DNA of 64,000 bases from JAAYAY01 sp963674575 (GCA_963674575.2 CAXXQT010000009.1:1922001-1986000); one strand, 5' to 3'; shown: positions 51,338-61,378, counted from the first letter of the stretch. Translations and numbers: made by a program. Notes: generated by a model from the letters alone, not told the origin.

Positions 51338-53089
51338 TTACTTGACCATCGCCTCGGCAAAGGCTTTTCCGATTTGCGCCATGATCTTGGCGCTACCCAG
51401 GTAGTGGTAGCCTCCGTTCGAGCTGCCCTTCATGATCTCTCGATCCTCGGCCGAGAACACGGATTCCAGGTCCTTGTCGAGTTTGGCCTGGTTGGCGTCG
51501 GTGATGCCTTGGATCGCGGCATCGACGGAGCCGTAATGCTGCTCCTCCGGGTCGCGTCCGTACTGGTCGTTCGCGTAGACGGCCAACACGTTCTCGCCCT
51601 TCTTGAGGTACTGCGTTTCCTGTTCGGTCAGCGGGATGGCGCGGTAATAGGGCTCGTTCTTCCACCAGACATAAGTGTGGATCTTGTGGCCGTTCAAATA
51701 GACGTCGAAACCCTGTCGAGCGAGGACGCTGAGGCGATATGCGGCGTAGTCGAGCTTGTCGACGTTGAACGTCGTCCGCATCAAGAGGAACTCGCCCTCG
51801 CCCCAGCGGGAGCTGTTCCTAACGGTCTTGCCGCCTCGCTTCCACTCGCCTTTTCCAACCGGGGCAGCGCCCTGAGCCCAGTGGGAATCATCAAAGTCGG
51901 GCGCATACCAGTTCTCCAACTCCTCCGGCAGAGTGATCCGGCGAAAGCGGCGATCTGTGTATTCCTGAAGCTGGTCTTGCTTCTGCTCGGCATCGAGTGA
52001 AATGAAACGCCAGATCCGGTCTTCTGGTTTTGTGTTGTCGATCGGTTGCCAGTAGCCTTCCCCGGCGGAATCCTCATCGATGAGCCCCTCGGCTGTCATC
52101 GCGTGTGCCGTATCGAGGATACGGTTGTATTCGGCCTGTCTCGGCTGGGCCTCGACGATGTCGAAATCCCAGAAGGGCGCCGTCTCGACGGCGACGACGT
52201 TCCCTTGGAATTCCGGCATCGACGCCGGCGCCGCCATCGCTCGGCGGAAGGGAATTTGTGCGTCAGGGCCGCCGACGCCCAAGACACCGATCACGAAACG
52301 CATGTCCGGCGCGTTAAGATCCTTGCGAACGTCGCGGATGAAGTCGGCCAATAGCTCGCTGTACAGCGCATATCGGTCCGGATCGTCCCGGTTCGGATAG
52401 GTCCCGCCATCGACCATGTCGTTCCAGCCCTGGAACCAGACGAAGCCGGCGATCTCGTAGCCTTCCTTCTCGTCGTAGACGGGACAAACACGTTTGACGT
52501 CGCGGAGGACGTGCTTGACGTGCTCCATCATGAGGCGGTAATAGCGACCGGTCGCCTCGGCCTTCTCCGCCTTAACCTGTTCGATATCCACACCCCGCTT
52601 CGCGAACGAGTCGAGTTGGTCCTGGGAGAATTCATACGGCCCGGCACTGGGCGGGCGAAAATCCGTATTGAGCGATTTGCCGCCCCAGGCGGTCTTGATG
52701 ATCAGTATCGGCTCGTTGGTGAGCTTGTGTATGTAGATGCCAAACGTGAACTCCGGGCCGATCTGGCCGCCGTCTCTCGTCGGATCCTGGCGAGCCCCAT
52801 ACCCTGCGGTCAGCTTGCCGTACCCTTCGCCGAACGTCTTCCATCCGGTGAAATACGAAATCCAGACATTCTCGCACACGCGCGGCGTGCCGTCCGGATT
52901 CCGCATTTCTTCCAGCAAAGGCGCCGTCTTCGGATCCTTGCCGATGTAGTCAAAGGTGTGGACCTGGGCGTGCCCCTCCATGTTCGATTGGCCCGCCAGG
53001 ATGTAGACCTTGAGCGGCTTGGCGAAGGTGCTGTTTGGACATACACCGCTCAGGGCGATAGCGATTGCGATTAGGCATAGTCTTTTCAT
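51338..53089 (-). CDS. Sialate O-acetylesterase-like esterase (SASA domain)
   Basis: 583 residues with a signal peptide. The SGNH/SASA nucleophile motif is YILAGQSNMEGHAQ at residue about 33; later GGKSLNTDFRPP and the catalytic region WFQGWNDMV. The C-terminal third is a jelly-roll domain (ENWYAPDFDDSHWAQGAAPVG, FDVYLNGHKIHTY). It removes O-acetyl groups from sugars. Its ATG overlaps the stop of the upstream sulfatase (ATGA), so the two are made together and probably act on one substrate. Confidence 0.85.
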   Translation of the reverse strand: MKRLCLIAIAIALSGVCPNSTFAKPLKVYILAGQSNMEGHAQVHTFDYIGKDPKTAPLLEEMRNPDGTPRVCENVWISYFTGWKTFGEGYGKLTAGYGARQDPTRDGGQIGPEFTFGIYIHKLTNEPILIIKTAWGGKSLNTDFRPPSAGPYEFSQDQLDSFAKRGVDIEQVKAEKAEATGRYYRLMMEHVKHVLRDVKRVCPVYDEKEGYEIAGFVWFQGWNDMVDGGTYPNRDDPDRYALYSELLADFIRDVRKDLNAPDMRFVIGVLGVGGPDAQIPFRRAMAAPASMPEFQGNVVAVETAPFWDFDIVEAQPRQAEYNRILDTAHAMTAEGLIDEDSAGEGYWQPIDNTKPEDRIWRFISLDAEQKQDQLQEYTDRRFRRITLPEELENWYAPDFDDSHWAQGAAPVGKGEWKRGGKTVRNSSRWGEGEFLLMRTTFNVDKLDYAAYRLSVLARQGFDVYLNGHKIHTYVWWKNEPYYRAIPLTEQETQYLKKGENVLAVYANDQYGRDPEEQHYGSVDAAIQGITDANQAKLDKDLESVFSAEDREIMKGSSNGGYHYLGSAKIMAQIGKAFAEAMVK

Positions 53090-54489
53090 GGAACGTCTCC
53101 TGCAGGGCGGGCATCAAGGCGCATCTCTTCCTGAAACAGAATCGCCATGCCGCGCAGCTTTCGAAGAACCGCACCGTTGCGCACCGGTGTGGATTCTCCC
53201 GGGTCGTTTGCCAGGTCATACAGCGTAAGACTCGGATTCAAATAGAGCTTCCAATGACGCCAGCGTACCGCGGCGAGTGCGCCTTGGCTGCCGTGATAGA
53301 AAAATGCATCGTTGTATTCGTCGCGATGGATCAACGGCGCCCATTCGCCGGGCGGATCCCACCGACGCCGGAGCGGAACCAATGCGTTCAGCGATTTCTT
53401 CATTCCCGGGGGTGGCACGAAATCGGTTTCCCCTTTCAGCAAGGGGCTGATGTCGCGGCCGTCGATGACGCGACCCTTGGGAACCTTAGTGCCGGCGAAC
53501 GTAGCGAGCGTCGGATACCAGTCCATGGCGCGCACGACGGCCGACGATTCCGCGCCCGCCTGTAAGCCCAAGCCTGGCCCCCAGGCGATCGCCGGCACGC
53601 GAATCCCGCCTTCGTACGTGGAAAGCTTGTAGCCGCGGAGTTTCTGCTGCGGCACGCGTCCGGGGCCGCGGCCGTTGTCGGAGGCGTAGATGACAATCGT
53701 GTTGTCGTCGATGCCCAGCCGTTTCAGCGTGTCGAAGATGCGGCCCACATGGTAGTCCAACTCCTGAATCGCGTCGCCATACTTGCCCCAGTTCGAGCTG
53801 CCTTTGAATTCCTCGCTCACGCCAAGCGGGTTGTGAAGCATGGTGTGCGGCAGGTAGAGAAAGAACGGACCTTCCTTGTTCTTCTCGATGAACGCGATTG
53901 CCTCGTTCGTGTAGAGCTTCGTCAGCTCCGCGGGATCGGCCGGACGCTTGACGACATCGCCGTTCCGCATCAAGGGCACGCCGCCCTTGCCTTCGAAATA
54001 GACGACCTCAACCGGATCAAGATTGTGCAGCAGACCGAAGTAGTAATCGAAGCCCTGATTCCGCGGCAGGAACAGCTCGTGAAATCCGAGATGCCATTTG
54101 CCGATGCAGGCGGTCGCGTAGCCACCCGCCTTCAGCAATTCGGCAATCGTCAGTTCGTCAGGATGAATGCCGGATCGCGAATCGGCTCGATGCACCCAAA
54201 TGTGGTTGCCGACTCGACGCGGGTAACATCCCGTCAGCAATCCCGCTCGCGATGGGCTGCAAATCGGAGCCGCAGCGTAGTAGTCCGTAAATCGCGTTCC
54301 CTCGCTGGCCATCCGATCGATGCGTGGCGTCTTGACTTCGGTTGCCCCGTAGCAGCCCAAGTCGTAGTAACCTTGATCGTCCACGAAGATGAAGACCAGG
54401 TTTGGCTTGGCCTCTGCAGCCATCGCATGCCGCGCAGCGAGAAATGTCGCGAGAACGATGACTCCCAATGCCAAGAGGTGTTGCCGCAT
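53086..54489 (-). CDS. Secreted sulfatase (CSPSR type)
   Basis: 467 residues from MRQHLLALGVIVLATFLAARHAMA; AGGAGGAG upstream. Metal site FIFVDDQGYYDLGCYG; catalytic Cys in APICSPSRAGLLTGCYPRRVG; IYASDNGRGPG; KLSTYEGGIRVPAIAWGPG. Upstream half of a translationally coupled pair with the O-acetylesterase. The C-terminus LFQEEMRLDARPAGDVP is normal. Confidence 0.93.
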   Translation of the reverse strand: MRQHLLALGVIVLATFLAARHAMAAEAKPNLVFIFVDDQGYYDLGCYGATEVKTPRIDRMASEGTRFTDYYAAAPICSPSRAGLLTGCYPRRVGNHIWVHRADSRSGIHPDELTIAELLKAGGYATACIGKWHLGFHELFLPRNQGFDYYFGLLHNLDPVEVVYFEGKGGVPLMRNGDVVKRPADPAELTKLYTNEAIAFIEKNKEGPFFLYLPHTMLHNPLGVSEEFKGSSNWGKYGDAIQELDYHVGRIFDTLKRLGIDDNTIVIYASDNGRGPGRVPQQKLRGYKLSTYEGGIRVPAIAWGPGLGLQAGAESSAVVRAMDWYPTLATFAGTKVPKGRVIDGRDISPLLKGETDFVPPPGMKKSLNALVPLRRRWDPPGEWAPLIHRDEYNDAFFYHGSQGALAAVRWRHWKLYLNPSLTLYDLANDPGESTPVRNGAVLRKLRGMAILFQEEMRLDARPAGDVP

Positions 54490-54745
54490 AGGAATGCTCC
54501 TCCTTCGGTAGCCAACGGGTGGGCGCGTCGGGAGCCACTGCCCCACGCGCCGCAGGCCTTTATGTTAGAGTGCCTTATGGTATTTCATCAAGAACGACGA
54601 TTCAAAAACCGGCGAAGAAGGTTCGATGCCCCGGCGGCCAGGGTTTGTGCCGGATTCTTGACACGGTTTGTGTCTGAAACGATGCTAAGCCGTTATTCCA
54701 TGGGAACGAACAAGGACCGAACCAGCAACCTGGAGAGCAAGTCCT

Positions 54746-57028
54746 ATGCAAATGCCAACCGCAACCACCTTGGCCGCGTCTGTCCGGGTTCTTTGGACTG
54801 TGTGCATCGTCTCCTCCCTCCTGCCCGCAACCCTGGTGGCGGATGATTCTCAGATCCCGCGGCTCGCCTGGACGCCGCGATCGGATTGGCTCAACGTCAA
54901 GGATCTGGGGGCCCTCGGCGACGGCAAGGCGGACGACACGGCTGCGATCCAGAAAGCCCTCGAGACGGTCGAGAGTGGATCGACTCTCTACCTGCCGCCG
55001 GGCAACTACCGCATTACCAGGACCGTGCGTCTCACCGGCCCGTTGATCGGTGTCTCCATCGTTGGCCACGGGCGCGACACAACCTTGGTCTGGGACGGCG
55101 AGGCGGGCGGCAAGCTGTTCGCCGACGACGGGGTCGCCTATTCGCGCTTTGTGGGCATTCAGTTTGACGGACGGGGGAAAGCCGCGGTCGGGTTTCACCA
55201 TGACTCGCACAAGCGATTCGAAACGGAGGTGCGGCACCTTCACCTGGCGTTCCGAAACTTCACAGACGCCGCCGTGCTGGCCGAACCACACGACCGCTAT
55301 GCGCTGGCCGAGACCGAGTTCAACAACTGCCTGTTCGAAGACTGCGGTCGTGGCGTCGTGTTCGTGAGTTTCAACGATTACAACTACACCTTCGATGGAT
55401 GCGAGTTCCGACGCTGCGACGTGGCGATCGATTGCAGCCATGGCAACTTCTACGCGCGCAACACGCGTTTCGTTGGCAGCCGCGAGGTCGATATTCGTTC
55501 TCGCCCGGAACATGCCTGTTCCGTTCGGCGCTGCACCAGTGTGGGTTCGCGAGCGTTTCTGGTGCACCAGAGCAGCGTCTCCCCGATGACGATCCAGAAC
55601 TGCCATGTGGCCGGCTGGACAAGCCCCGACGGGGCCGTGGTGCTCGCGAGTGCTCCGGTCGTGATGTTCGACTGCGCCTTCTCCGGCGGACCGGCCGGCG
55701 AATCGCCTGTGAACGTCAAGACGGGAAACCAGCGGCTGGTGGTCAGCGAAAATCGGGTGACCGGCGCACCGCACGTGATCCGGCCCGGACACCAGGGGCG
55801 GGTTTATGTTGTGCCTGCCGGCGAACGCCACGGCTCGCTGACGTCGGCCTCACAGCGTTTTCTGAGATCCACGGCAAGAATTCCCGGGCGGGTCTTCGAT
55901 GCGAAAATCGACTTTGGCGCCAAGGGCGACGGCCGGTCGGACGACACCGCTGCGATTCAACGGACCATCGACGCCGCTCGCGACAACGGCGCCGGCGCCA
56001 TCGCCTACCTTCCAACCGGGCGATACAACATCCACGAAACCCTGCAGATCACAGGCGCCAATTTCTACGTGGGTGGAAGCGGTTTCCGCTCCTCGTTGGT
56101 CTGGCGCGGGGCCGAAGGCGGGACCATGATCCACGTTCGCGATCCTCAGGACGTGACGCTGGAGAACATTGCGGTCGGAAACCACGATTCGGGGCCGATG
56201 AACAACGCCGTTGACATTCTCCAGACAGGAAGCGACCGGCCCAGCCGAATGACCTATGACGGCGTCTTCGCCTACGGCATGTATCGGAAGGAGCCGGACG
56301 TCAAGGGCTTTCATTTCCGGGGGCTCACCGAACACGACACGATCGTCACACCTCACGTGCAGGGCAATCTGCGATTTGTCGATAGCGCACGAGCGACCGT
56401 GCTGCTCAACTGTTCCTACGAAGGCTCGATCACCGTCGAAGGCCGCGATCCGCGCCGAGGTGGCCTGCTGGGCTCAATGACGCGGCTGGCAACCATCACC
56501 ACGCACGGGCTGTATCTGCGCGACAACCACGGCATCGTCATGAGCGATTTCTACGTGGAGCAGGCGATGGACGGGATTGTCTTGGAAGGCCAGACCAATC
56601 AGCCGCCGGGCCGAGCCACGATCCAGGGCGCCAAGGTCGACTTCACCCACGGAGGCAAAGGGCAGGATGGGACGGTCCTGGACAGCCGCAACTATCACGG
56701 CGAGCTGTTTTTCGGCCCCAACCAGTTCTACGCCAGTCTGCCACGCGTCCCGATCCGGCACACCGGTGCGGCCGAACTCGATCTGTTCCTCTGGGCCAAC
56801 TCGTTTTATCAGACTCACCTGGAAGTCGAGTCCAAGGGAGCATTGCACGTCTACCGCGTTGCGAACCAGGGCGTGGCCATTGACAACCAGGACAAGGTGC
56901 TCTCCCACGAGAACCGCGCCGAAGATAATCTCCCCGTCAGCAAACTGGCGCGACTTGTCCCGGCGCTGGACGACCTCCGGCGACTGGGGGAAGCCGATCT
57001 GAGACTCAACCACCCAGACGCCAGGTGA
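54746..57028 (+). CDS. Secreted double beta-helix protein (pectate-lyase-like)
   Basis: 760 residues with a signal peptide and GGAGAG upstream. Two copies of the Pectate_lyase_3 start motif: VKDLGALGDGKADDTAAIQKALE near residue 50 and AKIDFGAKGDGRSDDTAAIQRTID near 388, each followed by parallel-beta-helix coils (RYALAETEFNNCLFEDCGRGVVFVS and others). Such proteins cut or bind acidic polysaccharides or act as epimerases. Tandem in one chain is unusual but known. The next gene starts 62 bases on. Confidence 0.8.
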   Translation: MQMPTATTLAASVRVLWTVCIVSSLLPATLVADDSQIPRLAWTPRSDWLNVKDLGALGDGKADDTAAIQKALETVESGSTLYLPPGNYRITRTVRLTGPLIGVSIVGHGRDTTLVWDGEAGGKLFADDGVAYSRFVGIQFDGRGKAAVGFHHDSHKRFETEVRHLHLAFRNFTDAAVLAEPHDRYALAETEFNNCLFEDCGRGVVFVSFNDYNYTFDGCEFRRCDVAIDCSHGNFYARNTRFVGSREVDIRSRPEHACSVRRCTSVGSRAFLVHQSSVSPMTIQNCHVAGWTSPDGAVVLASAPVVMFDCAFSGGPAGESPVNVKTGNQRLVVSENRVTGAPHVIRPGHQGRVYVVPAGERHGSLTSASQRFLRSTARIPGRVFDAKIDFGAKGDGRSDDTAAIQRTIDAARDNGAGAIAYLPTGRYNIHETLQITGANFYVGGSGFRSSLVWRGAEGGTMIHVRDPQDVTLENIAVGNHDSGPMNNAVDILQTGSDRPSRMTYDGVFAYGMYRKEPDVKGFHFRGLTEHDTIVTPHVQGNLRFVDSARATVLLNCSYEGSITVEGRDPRRGGLLGSMTRLATITTHGLYLRDNHGIVMSDFYVEQAMDGIVLEGQTNQPPGRATIQGAKVDFTHGGKGQDGTVLDSRNYHGELFFGPNQFYASLPRVPIRHTGAAELDLFLWANSFYQTHLEVESKGALHVYRVANQGVAIDNQDKVLSHENRAEDNLPVSKLARLVPALDDLRRLGEADLRLNHPDAR

Positions 57029-57090
57029 CCCGGAATACCCGTTTGACCCGTCGCCGACAGGTGGACGACTTATCTCTGAGAGGATTGCGT

Positions 57091-60000
57091 ATGTTCCTGC
57101 ATCGCCGAGCCGCTTTCGTCGCCTCGTTCACGATGTGCGCTATGTCGACCGTCGCGACGCGCGCCGCGGATGAGGTTCAAGAGTCGGCTCGTGCCATTCC
57201 GGTGGTCTGTGAGGTCGATGTGCTCGTTGTCGGAGGCAGCACGGGAGGTGTTGCTGCGGCGACATCGGCGGCCGAGGCCGGCGCCAAGGTGTTCCTTGCC
57301 GCCGAGCGTCCCTATTTGGGCGACGACATGACGGCGACGCTGCGCCTGTGGCAGCAGCCAGGCGACCAGTGCGATACGTCGTTGGCTCAGCAGCTTTTCG
57401 CCGATCCGGAACAAAAGGACAAGTCCCTTGTCCCGCCCGCGCGTCCCATGCACGTCAAGAAGACGCTCGACGATGCCCTGTTGGCGGCTGGCGTGACGTA
57501 CCTCTACAGTTGTCTTCCCTGCGACGTGCTGCGTGATGCAGGCGGCCGACCCTGCGGCATCGTGATGGCCAATCGGGCCGGACGCCAGGCGGTCATCGCG
57601 AAAGTCATCGTCGACGCAACTACGCGAGCAACCGTCGCACGCATGGCCGGAGCCAGCTTCCGTGCTTTTCCGGCCGGTCTGCAGACGATGAAATATGTGG
57701 TGATCGGCGGGCGGATGCACGAGAGCCCGGGCGTGACCGCGCGAATTACGGCGCCGCCCTACCGAGGGCCGTTTCCCAATCCCGCAAAAACCTCCAGCGG
57801 CCAGTTCCAGGTCATCGAGTACACGCTGCAAGTTCCCATGGCCGGGGATACCGAAGCCGCCTGGGCGGCCGCCGAACAGCTCGTGCGATCAAAAACCTAC
57901 GATCCCGAACAGCAGTTCACGGCGGACAGCCTCTACCAGGTTCCGCCCGACTCGATGCACGCTCGCCAAGCCTACGTCGGTCCGTGGCAAGGGGCGCAAC
58001 AGTTGCCGCTCGACGCCCTGCGTCCCGAAGGTATCTCCAATCTTTACGTGCTCGGCGCCTGCGCCGACGTCCCCCGTCCGGCAGCCGAACACCTCCTGCA
58101 ACCCGGGGCGTTGATCGTGTTAGGCACCCGTGTGGGCAAGACCGTGGCCGAAGATGCTGCCGGCATGACGGCGCCGACCGGAGTCCATCTGCCGGGCTCG
58201 CCGCCAGCGAAGCCGGTCGCCGAGGGCGATGTGTGCGAAGTTCTCGACGGCGTGCGACCGGCGGACCAGTCGGCGACCGTTCCGCAGGATCGCCGTGCAT
58301 TGCCGGTGCTGGGCCGCTACGACGTGGTGGTGGTCGGCGGCGGGACGAGCGGCGCGCCGGCCGCGATTGCCGCGGCACGGCAGGGCGCGAAGACGCTGGT
58401 GATCGAACGAGTCCACGCCCTCGGCGGTCTTGGAACGGTCGGCACAGTCGCCTGCTACTTTCATGGCTATCGCGGTGGATTCACGAGCACCGTGGGGGGC
58501 GGCGATAGTTGGGTCATCGAACAGAAGATGGAGTGGTGGCGGTCCGAGTTGCTGAAAGCCGGAGGCGACGTCTGGTTCGGCGCCATCGGTTGCGGCGCCT
58601 TTGTCCTTGAAGAGCAGGTTTGCGGCGTGGTCGTGGCAACGCCGCGAGGCCGAGGCGTCGTGTTGGCCAAGGTGGTCGTCGACGCGACCGGAAATGCCGA
58701 CATCGCGGCCGCAGCGGGAGCCGAATGCCAGTGGACGGATGACCGTGACTTCTCGCTGCTTCCGGCCGGAGTGGCGCCCCGTCAACTGGGCGCCACTGTC
58801 GGGGGCGCCGATTTCTGCATCGTGGACGAAACCGACATGGTCGACGTCTGGCACCTTCGGGTCTACGCCAAGGAGAAGCACTCGTGGGTGTTCGACCAAA
58901 GCCCGATCATCGACAGTCGCGAACGTCGGCGCATTGTGGGAGAGCACATGCTGTCGTTGCTCGACGAGTTGAACGATCGGACCTATCCCGACACGATTGC
59001 CGTGGCCGAGAGCATTTTCGATCACGGGCCAACCGGCGGCTACACGACCGATCCGGTCTTCTGGGCCGGCGCGCACGCCGCCAAACGGGTCGTCAACATC
59101 CCCTACCGTGTCTGCCTGCCGAAAGGGCTCGACGGGATCCTCGTGACGGCGCTGGGGATCAGCGCCGAGCACGACGCAATTCCCATGGTCCGCATGCAGC
59201 CAGACCTGCAGAACCTGGGCTACGCCGTGGGCGTGGCGGCTGCCATGACGGCGCAGTCCGGGCGACCGACCCGTGAAATCGACCTGCACGCCTTGCAGCA
59301 GCACCTGGTCGAGATGGAAAACGTGCCCGAGCGCGTGCTGACCGACCAAGATTCCTATCCGCTTTCGGACGAAGCGGTTGCCGCGGCCGTGCGCGACTTT
59401 CCGACTGACCGGCAAAACGCGACCGTGATCCTGGCCGCGCCCAAGCGGGCCCTGCCCCAACTGCAGCAAGCCTTCGACGCCAGCAAGGGCCCGGCGCGCG
59501 AGGCCTACGCCCAGATACTCGGCATTCTGGGAGACAATCGCGGAATCGAGAATATGATCGGCACCGTGCGTGTCGCGAAGGACTGGGACAACGGCTGGAA
59601 CTACCGCCGTTGGAGGCGCGATGCCGACGGGACGTTTCGGGTGATCGATCCCGGCCCGTCGCTCAGCCGACTCGACCGCTTGATCCTCGCACTGGGCAAC
59701 ACAGGCGACCGTCGCGCCGTGCCCGCGATTGTCGAGAAGCTGCGCGGGCTCGACGCCGACTCCGACTTCTCTCACCACCGCGCGGTCGCACTGGCCCTGG
59801 AGGCACTGGCCGATCCGGCTGCCGCCGCCCCGCTGGCAGAATTGCTGTCCAAGCCCGGGATGTCGGGCCACGCACACACGTCGATCGAGATTGCCCTGGA
59901 GCGCCAAAGCCCCGGTCCGAACCGTAACAACGTCGAGTGTCGCCAAAACTCGCTCCGCGAACTGATGCTCGCTCGAGCCCTCTATCGCTGCGGCGACAAC

Positions 60001-60114
60001 GACCGACTCGGCGAGAACACGCTCCGCGGGTATACGCAAGACCTTCGCGGCCACCTGTCGCGCCATGCGCACGCGCTGTTGACGAAGTCACATCCATCGG
60101 GTGTTTTCGATTGA
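57091..60114 (+). CDS. Secreted tandem FAD-dependent oxidoreductase
   Basis: About 1007 residues from MFLHRRAAFVASFTM; AGAGGA upstream. Two FAD-binding modules in one chain: VDVLVVGGSTGGVAAATSAAEAGAKVFLAAERPYLGDDM near residue 37 and YDVVVVGGGTSGAPAAIAAARQGAKTLVIERVHALGG near 410. The second is followed by a full FAD_oxidored-type substrate region (YGVGVAA-like, RMQPDLQNLGYAVG). C-terminal 200 residues are helical with HEAT-like character (DRRAVPAIVEKLRGL). Substrate unknown; a sugar or glycan product is likely. GTG at 57025 overlapping the previous stop is a less likely start. Confidence 0.78.
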   Translation: MFLHRRAAFVASFTMCAMSTVATRAADEVQESARAIPVVCEVDVLVVGGSTGGVAAATSAAEAGAKVFLAAERPYLGDDMTATLRLWQQPGDQCDTSLAQQLFADPEQKDKSLVPPARPMHVKKTLDDALLAAGVTYLYSCLPCDVLRDAGGRPCGIVMANRAGRQAVIAKVIVDATTRATVARMAGASFRAFPAGLQTMKYVVIGGRMHESPGVTARITAPPYRGPFPNPAKTSSGQFQVIEYTLQVPMAGDTEAAWAAAEQLVRSKTYDPEQQFTADSLYQVPPDSMHARQAYVGPWQGAQQLPLDALRPEGISNLYVLGACADVPRPAAEHLLQPGALIVLGTRVGKTVAEDAAGMTAPTGVHLPGSPPAKPVAEGDVCEVLDGVRPADQSATVPQDRRALPVLGRYDVVVVGGGTSGAPAAIAAARQGAKTLVIERVHALGGLGTVGTVACYFHGYRGGFTSTVGGGDSWVIEQKMEWWRSELLKAGGDVWFGAIGCGAFVLEEQVCGVVVATPRGRGVVLAKVVVDATGNADIAAAAGAECQWTDDRDFSLLPAGVAPRQLGATVGGADFCIVDETDMVDVWHLRVYAKEKHSWVFDQSPIIDSRERRRIVGEHMLSLLDELNDRTYPDTIAVAESIFDHGPTGGYTTDPVFWAGAHAAKRVVNIPYRVCLPKGLDGILVTALGISAEHDAIPMVRMQPDLQNLGYAVGVAAAMTAQSGRPTREIDLHALQQHLVEMENVPERVLTDQDSYPLSDEAVAAAVRDFPTDRQNATVILAAPKRALPQLQQAFDASKGPAREAYAQILGILGDNRGIENMIGTVRVAKDWDNGWNYRRWRRDADGTFRVIDPGPSLSRLDRLILALGNTGDRRAVPAIVEKLRGLDADSDFSHHRAVALALEALADPAAAAPLAELLSKPGMSGHAHTSIEIALERQSPGPNRNNVECRQNSLRELMLARALYRCGDNDRLGENTLRGYTQDLRGHLSRHAHALLTKSHPSGVFD

Positions 60115-60138
60115 ACGCTGCAATCTTTCATGTCCTTT

Positions 60139-60659
60139 TCATGGATCGGCGATCGCAGCCGATCGCAGGGCCAGGTCGTCGAAACGATAAGGAGTTTCGT
60201 GAGCCGCCCAGGCCATGCCTCGCAGCAAGAGCAGTCGGAAATAGGGGTGATCGAAAGTCCAGTTGTTGTGGCCGGGCACGCAACCGAAGACTCGGCCCTT
60301 GCCCAGCTCGAAGGTCCAGAACATCGGATGCAAGGACGAGGCCGCCTCGTCCGGATCGGCCTGTTCCCGGCTCCCGGCCAGAATCTGAATGCCGCTGCTG
60401 CCGCGCGGCGGCGACGGAGGCCAATAGCTCTCGTCCTCCAGGCGAACGGTCGAGGGCAGGCCGAGGCAGATCGGGTGATCGGCGTCGGCGATTTCCAAAG
60501 TGAGCGAGCCATGGCGATAGCGTTGAAAGCCGCCCACTCCCACTGCCGCAGCTACGTCTGCCGAGGGCTCGGGCTTGGTCCACGTGGCACTGTGGATCAA
60601 CACGATCCCACCGCTGTCGCCACGCAGGCCATGTATAGGAACGTACGCACGGAATTCAT
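60139..60659 (-). pseudogene. ThuA-like gene with internal deletion
   Basis: An ATG at 60659 with GGAG seven bases upstream overlaps the stop of the metallophosphoesterase remnant (ATGA) and begins a signal peptide, MNSVRTFLYMACVATAVGS, then a stop. In the next frame the second half of a ThuA domain is readable: GGIVLIHSATWTKPEPS, ADHPICLGLP, HPMFWTFELGKGRVFGCVPGHNNW. The first half of the ThuA fold (about 100 residues) is missing and the frames do not agree. Confidence 0.72.
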
Positions 60660-61377
60660 CGTGGATCTCCTTGAACGCCGTCGCCCGCGCGAAGCGAAAA
60701 CGGTTTCGTGAGCCGAAGCGTCCGCTCGGCCTTCGGATACCATCCCTGGGGCGCATGTTGCGACGTGTGCAGGTAGCACTGCACGCGAACCTTGTCGCTG
60801 CCGTCGGTGAACGTCAGAAGCCGGCTCATGGGAAGCGATGCCTTCTGCCCGTGATAGCGGGTCAACGCGGCGCAATTGATGAAATGGACGCCCCACTTCT
60901 GTTCAATGTGGGATCGACCCCGGAAAACTCGGTACTCTCGCCGATCGGGTCGACCCACTTGCGAAACCACCATTGAGTGGGCTCCCCGGCACGATTGGCG
61001 TCGTGATTCCCGACGAGATTGTAGAAATCCTCCCGTCGGTGCTTCTTGGCGGCAGCGAACTGGCGCACCACCTCGCGTCCCTCGTCGTCTTGCGGCGGGC
61101 CCTGATTTCCCGACAGGTCACCGCAGTGGATCGCGATATCCCAGTCGAACGGCGGCCCTCCTTCCTTGCTTCCCTGTTCCGACTGGCGGATCGCGTCGGC
61201 CAGACTCTCCCGTCCGTGCGTCAGGTCCGTTCCCACGTGGGCATCGCTTATGGCCCAGAGACGAAAGGCTCGCCGGTTCTCATCCGCCCATCCGGACGGC
61301 ATCCCACCAAGGGAGCCAACGGCCAGGCCCGTCGCCGCGGCAGCCGAGCGTTTAAGAAAAGATCGTCGATCGGGCAT
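60656..61377 (-). pseudogene. Tat-type metallophosphoesterase with internal deletion and frameshift
   Basis: The 5' part reads a Tat signal (RRSFLKRSAAAATGLAVGS), LWAISDAHVGTDLTHG, DIAIHCGDLSGNQGPP and FYNLVGNHDANRAG, normal metal ligands of a calcineurin-like phosphoesterase. After TEFSGVDP the frame fails and another continues RSHIEQKWGVHFINCAAL to a natural C-terminus. Relatives have about 120-150 residues between, holding the GGHTH metal site. Its ATG is one base after the stop of the GH27 gene, so it belonged to an operon. Confidence 0.8.
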
Positions 61378-61378
61378 G

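Noticed and set aside
58120..60072. A 650-codon minus-strand open frame
   Set aside because: Shadow of the tandem FAD oxidoreductase; no signal peptide, motif or ribosome binding site.
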